DNA of 64,000 nt from Fistularia commersonii. Taxonomy: Eukaryota; Chordata; Actinopteri; Syngnathiformes; Fistulariidae. Made by a program: the position numbers and the translations under genes. This document shows, piece after piece, positions 47,801 to 57,781 of this stretch. Position 1 is the first letter of the stretch, and the number at the start of each line of letters is the position of its first letter. The notes under the pieces are model-generated. The model worked only from the letters and a program-made list of their open reading frames with translations. It ran no database searches and had not been told where the DNA came from. The stretch covers positions 3,690,501 to 3,754,500 of the forward strand of contig JBBMNZ010000006.1 of assembly GCA_037954325.1 (NCBI GenBank), read 5' to 3'.

Positions 47801-47959
47801 TCAATCCGCGAAAACACACACACTCTCCAAAGTGTTAATGCGCGCCTCTTTCTTTTTCCGCAGCCGGAGTTCTACCAAGTCTGTCACACCAAGAAGGACT
47901 ATGAAGAAATCGGGCCGAGCATCTGCCGCCACAACCCCGTGTTCGGAGTCATGTCCTAA
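35020..47959 (+). CDS. actr3: Actin-related protein 3 (Arp3), 12 exons, complete
   Basis: Arp3 is the ATP-binding actin-like subunit of the Arp2/3 complex, which nucleates branched actin at the leading edge and on endosomes. Exons: 35020-35063, 39223-39278, 40013-40137, 40871-40981, 41173-41268, 41356-41463, 42818-42961, 44579-44752, 44959-45051, 46349-46474, 46556-46639, 47864-47959. They join in frame to 418 residues, exactly the human length. Signature blocks: [20 protein letters not shown] (phosphate loop), [49 protein letters not shown] (second nucleotide loop), [17 protein letters not shown] and HNPVFGVMS at the end. The start ATG follows GGGGGAAAG in a CpG-rich first exon. The 4.2-kb intron 1 and the repeat-filled introns 2 and 7 make up most of the gene length. 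Confidence 0.98.
35064..39222 (+). other. actr3 intron 1
   Basis: Large first intron. It contains short simple repeats (CTG/CTT at 37542-37566, TTA repeats at 38390-38411, T-runs at 38827-38856 and 38932-38951). A frame on the minus strand around 38960-39110 is not conserved in any way I recognise. No exon or transposon end is clear. Confidence 0.5.
39309..39341 (+). repeat. (CA)n run after the actr3 exon 2 donor
   Basis: An alternating CA run about 30 bases downstream of the 5' splice site at 39278. Part of the AC-near-donor pattern noted in Part 2. Confidence 0.8.
39531..39870. mobile_element. Tc1/mariner-type MITE in actr3 intron 2, copy 2
   Basis: CACTGCTCAAAAAAATTAAG at the left pairs poorly with TGTTTGAGCAGT at the right, whose outer end is eroded. 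Internally it is the reverse complement of the element at 4761-5115 (e.g. CATCCTAGATCTAAATGAAT here against ATTCATTTAGATCTAGGATG there). It lies between TATATA words consistent with TA target duplication. Confidence 0.85.
40260..40870 (+). other. actr3 intron 3, right part
   Basis: T-rich with several T runs; no recognisable element. Confidence 0.4.
41323..41355 (+). repeat. (GT)n run ending at the actr3 exon 6 acceptor
   Basis: A GT run extends to GTGTGTGTCAG|GCTGTG, so it directly forms the acceptor tract of exon 6. A similar run at 41128-41145 precedes exon 5 by 27 bases. Confidence 0.85.
41464..42817 (+). other. actr3 intron 6
   Basis: AC-rich repeats lie near both ends: 41474-41523 after the donor and 42679-42715 about 100 bases before the acceptor. 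Between them is ordinary sequence with A and T runs. No transposon is recognised. Confidence 0.5.
43090..44012. repeat. Tandem repeat, about 190-bp unit, 5 copies, in actr3 intron 7
   Basis: The marker AAAAGACTCGGGCCAAAGT (or near) recurs at about 43092, 43286, 43477, 43664 and 43856, spacing 187-194 bp. Each unit continues with GATGTCAAGGAATTA, TTATTATT, ATAATTTACACATG, CATAAGTGTGCACCTAAATT and GTGCTGGGAATTGGAATTAA. The last unit is degenerate. The units differ by point changes and small indels. Confidence 0.9.
45052..46348 (+). other. actr3 intron 9
   Basis: AT-rich with T runs at 45723-45740 and an AAT repeat at 46211-46230. No transposon or exon recognised. Confidence 0.45.
46640..47863 (+). 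other. actr3 intron 11
   Basis: AT-rich with a GTT repeat at 47338-47356. No recognised feature. Confidence 0.45.
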
Positions 47960-48880
47960 CGTGGAGACGGAAACGAGGGAGGTTGGGGTCGGGGTGGTTT
48001 GGGGAGGGGGAGTTGCTAACAGACAGGCTCGGGCGGAGGTGGGAGAAAAGGCCGCACCGGTGGTGGTTCCCGCGCTTTGGCTTTCGAAAAGGCAATACGG
48101 AATTTAAAGATGGAAAAAAAAAAAAAAAAAAAAATACAAAAAAAAAAAAAAAAAAAAATTGTGAACGCTTTTTTTTATTTTATTTTATTTTTCATTTTTT
48201 ATTTTATTTTCCCAAAAGTGAGGGATGCTGTTTAGAGAAAAGGATTGTGATGGTGTTTTTGGTTCAGCCGAGAAACATGCAGTGTAGTGGTGAAACGAAA
48301 CGAAATCAGCAATTTTCACAACTTAACAGTCCAGGTATGGATAGCATAGCATCGTCTTCATTTTTGATTTTTTTTTTTTTTTTTTTTTTTTTTTCCTGCT
48401 TCAAATGTCTGTGTATCATGTAAGAGCTTGTTTATATTTCATACTAAAGTTTTTTATATGTAAAAACTCGGGAAATTTGGGGTTTAAAAAAATAAAAGGT
48501 TAGGATCACCCTGAGCTTTGATACACAGTCGTTTCCTGTCCGTTCCAACCCGGCGCCGTCTATCCCTTTTTTTTTTTTTTTCTTTTTTTTTTTTTTTCCT
48601 CTTTCCTTAACCCTTTCGCTCGTTCAATTGCTCATCCTTGCGTTCATTCACCCGCGTCCGCTTTTGCATCCACCTCCGAGACGCGGCAAAAGAAGAAAAA
48701 AAAAAGATCAAGATGGAACTGAATCAGAATGACTGTCAGACCAGTATTGTTAGACTAGGTTATTATTATTTTTTTTATTATTAAATACCAAATTATTCAA
48801 AGAATGGGGGTTTGTGTATTTAAAGCCTTGCAACATTCCAATAAAGGCGCCAATCTGTTTCTAAAGACTGTCATGCTTTT
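47960..48880 (+). other. actr3 3' UTR and end
   Basis: Long A runs (48113-48161) and T runs follow the stop codon, then AATAAAAGG at 48490 and CAATAAAGGCG at 48839. Either could be a polyadenylation signal. I favour the second as the distal end, by inference. Confidence 0.45.
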
Positions 48881-48939
48881 GTTGCAGGGGGCGGAATAAT
48901 TAAGACGCGTTGGCAGAAATGGTTGTAAACAGTGCAGCT

Positions 48940-49265
48940 GTCAAATTCATTTATTCATTCATTATACCGTTTATCCCAGAATGTCATTCTCATGTCATAA
49001 AGAGACACAATTGTTCGCTCTTCATGTCAAAATCATCTTCTCGCGGCAACTGGATTTGGTTTTCTTCCCTAAAAGATGGTCCACCTTGCATTCCTCAGTT
49101 CATCCACTCTCTTTTTCACACATATAGATACAATAATTCATTCATTCAGGGAATATAGTAATTTTAGGGCCTCTACTGAACCTACTACATGTTTTTGCAC
49201 TATGGGAGGGAAGACATAGACGAACACGCATCCGGAGACCTTCTTGCTCTGAGGCAACCGTCAAA
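48940..49265. repeat. Fish interspersed repeat, partial
   Basis: ATTCATTCATTATACCGTTT and later ACTATGGGAGGGAAGACATA with CTTGCTCTGAGGCAACCGTC follow the same family order as 27700-28010. Confidence 0.5.
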
Positions 49266-49678
49266 TCATTTCTATACAGTCTACAACACATTCTTATTTG
49301 TGTCCGTGAGGTATAAGTTAGATTTTCTTACAAATAAGGACGCTCTGTGTTGTTTTCTTTGAAATTAATGTAATGCCCCACATCACTTGTCTGCAATACA
49401 ATACATTTATTTACACAGATGTAAATATTGCATTTTTGTGCCTCATAATATCACATAATTTCCCCCAAAAAATGTTCCCTTACTACAGCAAAATGGATTA
49501 AAAGAAATGACAAAAAAAAAAATTACTAAAAGTTAAAAACAACCACATTTATGGTAGCTTGTATTTGATATGATTGGACGATATGATAAACATCCTCATT
49601 GTTCAGGCATGGATTTTCTGAATGACGGTCAAAGGTCATATAATCCCATCAATCAAATGAAGCCGTTAATACGCAAGA

Positions 49679-50460
49679 CGAAAACGGCTAAAAAATGAAT
49701 GGGGTTGAAGATGTAGCCGATTTGGGATAAACCCGATGAATCAAAATTACCCATCGCACCACCCTTTTTTTAACGGATCCACCTGCAGCCACTGAATGTG
49801 AAATTTATTTTATTTTATTTTTTAATGCACAAGCTTAAAACAGCTAAAAAATAAATGGGATTGGAGATGTAGCCACTTCGGGATAAATCCGATATATAAA
49901 AATTCCCATCACATCACCTTTCTTTTTTATGGATCCACCTGCAGGCACCGAATGTGAAATTTTTATTTTTTTTCTATTTTATTTTTTATTTTTAATGCTC
50001 AAGCCTGAAACGGCAAAAAAATAAACGGGGTTGGAGATGTAGCCGCTTTAGGATAAATCTGACGAATAAAAATTCCCATCACACCACCCTTTTTTTTCCA
50101 ATGGATTCCCCTGCAGACACGGAATGTGAAATTAATTTTATTCCTTTTTTATTTTACTTTTTTTCAATTTTATTTTTTTATTTTTTAATGCTCAAGCCTG
50201 AAACGGCAAAAAAATAAACAGGGTTGGGGATGTAGCCGCTTTGGGATAAATCCAATGAATGAAAATTCCCATCTCACCACCCTTTTTTTTAATGGATCCA
50301 CCTGCAGCCACTGAATGTGAAATTCATTTTTATTCATTTTTTATTTTATTTTATCTTATTTTTTATTTTTTATTTTTTTCTAATGCTCAAGCCTAAAACG
50401 GCTAAACAAATAAATCCTATGAATGAATGTGATTTTTTTTTTTTTTTTTTAATCTGACAA
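49679..50460. repeat. Tandem repeat, 157-195-bp unit, about 4 copies
   Basis: The marker AAACGGC(A/T)AAAAAATAA(A)TGGGGTTGGAGATG-type block recurs near 49679, 49836, 50010, 50203 and (partial) 50398. Each is followed by TAGCCGCTTTGGGATAAATC, CCCATCACACCACCC, GGATCCACCTGCAG and GAATGTGAAATT, then a variable TTTTATTTTATT tract that accounts for the length differences. Confidence 0.9.
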
Positions 50461-50469
50461 CTCCGATTA

Positions 50470-51848
50470 TAAATATAAAACCAAACAAACACGAAAGGTA
50501 AATACAGTTAACAATAAAGGAACTCAAAATTTAGTAGATACTGGACACTAAATGCCTCCTCCTGCAGTTGAATGTAAATTCTCAAGTGCTTTTTGTTGAC
50601 AATTAAAGCGGACCCGACAATTTAAAAAATTTACGGACCAACATTTGAGAAGCAAATCAGCTCCCGATGTGAAACATCGAAGAAGGAACCGCACGTGAGT
50701 GAGGGCAGGTCGACGTGGCGAGGCGGATCGAACCGCCTCAGTTCCGGAGGTCAAGGTCGAAGGTCAGGGGTTTGTTATGTCAGAGTGCGTGAGGCTAAAA
50801 GCAGCGGAGACTTAAAGTCCTTGGCGGTGTGACGAAGTGCTGCAGGCTGAAGAGGAGCGGCGAGGTGTGAGACGGCCGGCGAGCGATGAGGATTTCGGAG
50901 GAAGGCGCACAAACGGACAGATGACAAGTAGGTAAGGAAGGTTTTGTGGATTAAGACGAGTTACGAGGGTGGGATTAGCATCCGCTCGGCTGGTTTGGTG
51001 AGTTCTGATCCCACTCGATTGATCTAAGCTAATATTGCTAACATTGCTAACATTAGCGCGCCGGTTCCTGCAGAATTGCTGTTTTTTTTTTTTTTTTTTG
51101 CCTGAAATTGCATTCAATTTTTTTTAAGCTAATTACAATGAGTCGGTGTTAATTATTGACTGTTTATTGTGGGCGGGGCTTAAAGAAGTCTGGTCATGCA
51201 TTTATGGCCTTGGTGGATATATTGGAAGGCCTATTTTGATATATAGAAAAACCAGTTGTTTTATTTTGTTGTGTTCTGCAATAACAAGAATGGCTATTTT
51301 ATTTTATTCTTTTTCTAAAAGGATGACTTTTGCCACTGTCAAGCGGCCATATTTAATTTCATAAACAAATCAGGCTCCTGCCCGTGACTCCGAGTGACCA
51401 ACATCTTCCCAAGATGGCGACGCCATCCTTAAAAATTCAAAGCGGGAAAACGTCGGCCCGAAAAACACCACGCCGGTCCGTGTGACGTCACCTTTCCTGT
51501 GACTTTGCATCTTTTTTTTTTTTTTTTTTTAGAGGCGGCTCGTCCTCAGCGCGGGTGAATGGAAACCTGGAGCTGAGCCGAGGTAATTGGCTAAAGCGGA
51601 GATGTGACCTCGGACTGTCACAGGAAGCACCGAAATAAAACGGTTGGCTTCCTCCGCAATCGCCCATTAACGGCCGGTCGGGTTCTCAATGATCCACATG
51701 CGATTTATTTATTACAGTGGCTAAGTAAATTCAATTAAATTAAACTAGGATGAGTTTAATTTTCCTTCTCATCGCACTCACGAGCGTTCATTTTCAGTGA
51801 CGTAAAGCTTTGAGCTTTATAGCTGATCTGGAAGGTGGGACAATCGGC
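50470..51848. other. Region upstream of the mpp4 start
   Basis: 50650-51000 is GC-richer with CpGs and may include a promoter or 5' untranslated exon of mpp4. T runs at 51083 and 51511. No exon can be proven. Confidence 0.35.
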
Positions 51849-51874
51849 ATGAAACCAATGGAAGGAGGTGAGTG

Positions 51875-51921
<47 letters not shown>

Positions 51922-52397
51922 CACACATTTCATAAGTCACTGCTGATTCTGGTAGTTGTTAAAATGCAGGCAAGTCTCCACTACACTGTACTCATCGGTG
52001 ATGTGTGTGTGTGTGCATGTGTGTGTGTGTGTGTGTGTGCATGCGTGCAGGCGTCAGTGACGTGCTCTCGAGCGTAGTGGAGGACCTCGGCGATGCCGTC
52101 AGCAGGGACGTCAATGGCGCTCAGATTCTCCACGAACTCCTAACCGCGCCATGGCTCTACGCCCTGCTGAAGGTGCAAGGCCCGTCGAAATTTGCAGGAA
52201 AATACTTGTTGTCGGAGTAATCTGATTACACAGAGAATGTTTCAGATACCTATAATGTGACTTCCAAGGACAATCGCTCCACACTTGTGCTTGTACACTC
52301 GTTATTTTTGTCTCATTAGGTATACGAGTCTTTGGTGCAGTTCAAGAGACTGTCGCCTCGTCCACTCCTGCCTCATGCTTTAAGACTGTCCCAAGAG

Positions 52398-52432
<35 letters not shown>

Positions 52433-52633
52433 GAATTCTCTCAAAAACATTTAGCAATTCTCAGCTCGACCTGGCTTCCTGTTACCCTCCGGGGTCAAAG
52501 GTCAAATTTTGACGCTGTCTTTGCGTGTGTGTGTGTGCGGGTCAGATCATGTCATCCTTGCAGAAGGCCCGACGTCCCTCCTCAGATGCTAAAGACCTCT
52601 ACATGCTCCTCAGCTCGCCGCACATCCAGGTGT

Positions 52634-52667
<34 letters not shown>

Positions 52668-52895
52668 TCTCTGTTGCAACACTGACACACGCACTTTTTT
52701 TTTTTCTCAGGCTCTCCTAGCGGCACATGACAGCGTATCCCAGTCAGACTACGGGCCGATTCTTCCCCCGCTTCCAAGTGAGCTTCCCGAGGATGAGGAG
52801 GCCATGAGGATAGTCTGCCTGGTGAAGAACAACCAGCCGCTGGTGAGGAAGCGTGATTGGAGGGAAAAGCAAAAACCAAATCGAACCTGTCAACT

Positions 52896-52926
<31 letters not shown>

Positions 52927-55900
52927 ATCGGCCAGGGGGCCACCATAAGGAGGAACGAGGAGACGGGAGACATCTTCGTCGCTAGGGTGATTCATGGAGG
53001 ACTGGCTGACCGCAGCGGTGAGTTCAAGGAGGTCATTGAGAAGGACCATCGAAGATAATGTCTATTTAATGTATGCATTTTTAATGGTGTGTGTGTGTGT
53101 GTGTCCGTGTGTGTGTGTGTGTGTGTCAGGCCTCCTCCATCCCGGCGATCAGCTAGTGGAAGTGAATGGGAACCCTGTTGTCGGTCTGGAACCGGAGCAG
53201 GTGATCCAGATGATGGTGCGTCTCCTCTTACACAAAACAATGAAATCTTAATAAAACAATTCTAAATATGTATAAAAAAAAATGTTTTGTCTGTTTCAGA
53301 CCAGCTCAACCGGCACGATCCTGTTTAAAGTGGTTCCAAATGCGGTTCAGATCATCAGCCGCAGCAGCAGCAACAACCACAAACCGGTAGGAAACCGTCT
53401 GACGGAATCAAATCGCCAGTAAACGCACAATAAGTCATACTGGAATACGAGGAAATAAATCTAGAGTCTAAAGCGTTTATTGTCACATTCATGGACAGGA
53501 AACTTTTTTCAATGCGCAACAAAATTCTTACTTTGCTGTCTGTAGTGAAGACAGATTGGAAGAGTTAGTAGAGACAAAGAAATGACTGGTAAACATAAAT
53601 ATGTGTATGTATTTGTATATACAGGACGGTCTCAGAAAATTAAAATATTGTGATAAAGTTCTTTATCTTCTTTAATGCAATTACAAAAACAAAAAAATCA
53701 TACATTCTGGATTCTTTACAAATCAACTGAAATATTGCAAGACTTTTATTATTTTAATGTTACTGATTATGGCTTACATCTTAAGAAAACTCAAAAATCC
53801 GATCTAAAAATATTAGAATATCATGAAAAAGTAATTTTTTTTGTTTTTTCAATTGCATTACAGAAGATAAAGAACTTTATCACAATATTCTAATTATCTG
53901 AGACAGTCCTGTATACATATTTTTTTAATCAATATTATTTGTATATGGAGGTATGGTGTCCTTGAGTGTAGAGTTTGTTGCATTATATAAAATGTATGAT
54001 TATGATCATTAATGTAGCGAGTCGCAAATGTTGATGCTTGTTTTCTGTGTGATTTTGGTGTTGCTGGGAAATTTGTGCATGTGGTTTGGGGTGCAATGAA
54101 TTATTGTTTTGTTTTTTTACCTGCAATTGAGCGGCAACAGTTACTTGTATTGCTGGCTTGTGTGGCGTGGCTGTGGCCAACAACAGCTATTGTTCATTAA
54201 ACAGATGTTTTAACGTCACCTGGGTGACTAAAACGCAACATTGTTATTATTATTATTATCATTATCAGTATTATTATTATTATTGTTATCATTATTATTA
54301 TTATTATTGGTCAGTATTGGGCGTACTGATTGAGCGAGTGCAAACTGAAATGCATACGGTTATATTCCCGGGACATGTAAGATGAAAAAAGTGCAGATTG
54401 AGATAAAGACAATTCAATGTTTAAAATGGTTGCCATGGAAACGACGAGTGGAAACAGTCCAAAGGATACATCCTTTTAAAAGACAGAAACGTTATCTGCA
54501 GTCAGTTCAGCGAATGACCCAGACACTTTGAGGAAGGCTAGTGCTCTTATCTAATATATTATAAATATATGATACATATTTCATATATATATATATATAT
54601 TATAAAATTGAAAACAATTTGTGGATTATTTTCTTTATTTCTGTATGAAGTCCACCCGTATTTTTTCATTGACTGCAAGTTAAAAGTTACAATTGCTGTT
54701 GCTTGCTTTGATATCATATTCTGCACATCGTCTTGAGTTTATCTCTTATTTTTTGCAATAAATCTACTTAACTGAGATCTTTCAGTCGCTCAGCCTCTCG
54801 GTGACTTGACACTTCCCTCAGCTACAGGGAAAATGTTCGAATTCGTGAACTCTCAAGAGCTTGTGTGTGGTGCTGAAATATATTGAATAGGATGTGATAT
54901 ACTGTATGTTCCGCATTATAAGGCGCACCTGATTATAAGGCGCACCTTCAATGAATGCCCTATTTAAAAAAAAAAAAATCACATATATATGGTGCGCGGC
55001 ATTATCAGGCGCATAGAATAGAAGCTACAGTAGTGGCTGAGCTTGCGTTATGCATTCACTAAACGGAGCTGCGCTGACGGGAATGTCAACAAAACAGTCA
55101 GATAAATCAGTCAAACTTTATTGATAGAATATAAACCAATGTTCTGACAACTCCGTTCACTCCCAAAACAAGTTAGTGGATTCACAATACGGTACCGCAT
55201 GTACCGGTAGCTCTTACCGGTATTACCGGTATTCAAGGCGTTTCATAAAAGGAAAGCACCAAGAAGGAGCGCCTCTAAATTCATGGATGTTCATGTCGCT
55301 AGCTAGCGCTGTTGCCTTCATTCGAATACTGACTGTAGAGACGCTTCTACTTGCTGTTTTCTGTTCAACAACCCACTGTTCAAGTTTGTCCTCTAACTGT
55401 AGCCATCGTGCTTTGTCTCCTCTGGAACTCTGCTTAGTCTTCTTTACTTGGCGTAGGTCATCTTGTAGCTTCCTCCACTTCTGCACCATTGATTCGTTCA
55501 TGTTGAATTCTGTCACCCGTGTTCTACTGCGTCATTGAGTTTAAACTCTGCGTCGTAAGCGTGTCTCTTGAAAGGAGCTATTTTGGGGTCTTTATACACA
55601 CACAAGTGGTGTGGGACTGGAATTACCCTTTACCATTTTTACCACTGCTACTTCTGCAATAGGCGCACACACACACAAATTGAAATGAAAAGGCACGGTT
55701 CGCGCAGTCATATATCCCGGTATGCATCGCGCGCTACTTCTTCTACGGGGGAAAATGGAGTCAAGCGGCTGCTTCCCGTAGTTGGGAGACCTCTTGCGGC
55801 TCAATATTGATCCACATATAAGGGGCACCGCATTATAAGGCGCACTGTCGGTTTTTGAGAAGGCTTTTACTTGCGCCTTATAGTCCGGAAAATGCGGTAT

Positions 55901-57738
55901 GTCAAAATCACTGAAATCCAGCTGTATCCCTTTAGAAGATACAGCTATGGTTGAATGTCTGTAGAGGATCTTGTTGTGGCAACTGGACCTCAATCCATGT
56001 GATCCAACAGGTTTCACATTCTAAGAAGTTTGGCTTCACCCTTCCACAATCTGATCCAGGTGAATCCCCAAAAGTTGCTCCTTTGTCCCCAACTAACGAC
56101 ACCCTGCCGATCGACTCAAGCCATCGTAACTGAGACCCTTGCACAACCTTGACAGTTATATTCGGAAACTCCCTGCAGGCCATCGGAGCTGAAGAAGCCT
56201 CTCGGATGAGGGGTGAAAAAAATTCAGTTGCCGCGACAAGAAAATTTTGACAGCATGGTGAATGGTTGTTGCCCTGCGATTGATTGGGTCCAGGGTGAAC
56301 CCCATCCTTTGCCCGATGACAGCGCCCCGCGACCACTCAGTGCAGGATAAGCGTTAGATAATGAGTGAATGAAAACAAAACAAGCTCGAAAAGTGACCCT
56401 TTTCTTCTTCTTCTTCTTCTTCTATTCCTCTGCATAAGGTGTTCATGAGGGCAATGGTGGACTACTGCCCCCTGCAGGACTCCTCCATCCCCTGCCCAAG
56501 CGCAGGGATGGCCTTCAACAGAGGGGACCTGCTGGAGGTGGTGGACCAGTCCGACGGCAGGTGGTGGCAGGCCCGCAAGCTGCCCTGCTCCTCGTCATCG
56601 GCGGGGCTGATTCCCTCCGCGGGTCTGCTGAAGAGGTGACACGTCCTGACACCCCACAACCTCACAGATGTGGAGTGTCCCTTTTCAACACATTATTTTT
56701 TGAAAGAAATCACCCCATGTCCATCAGGAGGCTTTTTGCAGCCTGGACATTTCAGAATGTTAGAAATCTAAACAGCAAATTAAATTTTACCTGATTCAAA
56801 ATTCCTTGAAGGTACCTTTTTTTTTTTGACATGAAAATTAATCGTGCTTCAAAATACAGACGATTAAATGCATACATGATCATAGGACACCGTGGGACGG
56901 AAAACGATAAAATCAAAATGTTATATAAAAAAAAGTTAAATATTATAATGCAATATTATTGATATTATTAATAATATGAATAACATTATATATATTATTA
57001 TTATTATTATTATCAACAATAACAATAATAATAATAATATATATAATGTATATAGTAATATATAATAATATTAAATATATATTATATAGCTATATGACTA
57101 TATATTCATATCCAGGAGGAGCAGTGTGGTTTTCGTCCTGGTCGTGGAACAGTGGACCAGCTCTAAACCCTCAGCAGGGTCCCCCAAGGGGCATGGAAAT
57201 TTGCCCAACTAGTCTACATGTGTTTTGTGGACCTGGAGAAGGCATTCGACCATGTCCCGTGGCAAATCTTGCGGGGGGAGGGGGCTACCAAACCCCAATT
57301 GTACGGGCTGTTCTGTCCCTGGCTGACCTGGGACAACTGAACATAAATGTGCACAAAGTCAACAATAAATTTAAAGGATGAGAAACCAAAATTCCATCAA
57401 GGGGTATGATTGAAAAAATTCAAATTTTGACTTTTTCCTTCCCCCTGTCTTGCAGCAAACAGAGGGAGCAATGGTGGTGCCAACCGCTGCGGGGTCACGT
57501 CTGCATCAGACCACGTGAGGGTCGCCGTCGGCAACCACGATGTGTTTCCCCGTCCCGTGGGATTTCTTACAGGGTTCCTGTAGTTCAGTGTTCCTTATTC
57601 TCCTGTTGCTGGTTTAGTATCGGGGAAGGTTAGTGGTTAAATTCCCGACTCCTTTAGCAATCCTTTTCAACGTGTTTTTTTTCCTCCTACTGCTGCAGTG
57701 ACCCTGGCTGATAACGGTGGGTGCAACTGCTGATTCAC

Positions 57739-57781
<43 letters not shown>

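Noticed and set aside
47796..48423. Plus-strand frames across the actr3 end (103 and 146 codons)
   Set aside because: They overlap the last actr3 exon and 3' UTR out of frame and run through A and T homopolymers.
55592..56336. Minus-strand frames of 134-141 codons
   Set aside because: They cross the right end of the pogo-like element and the hairpin repeat; no protein family is visible.
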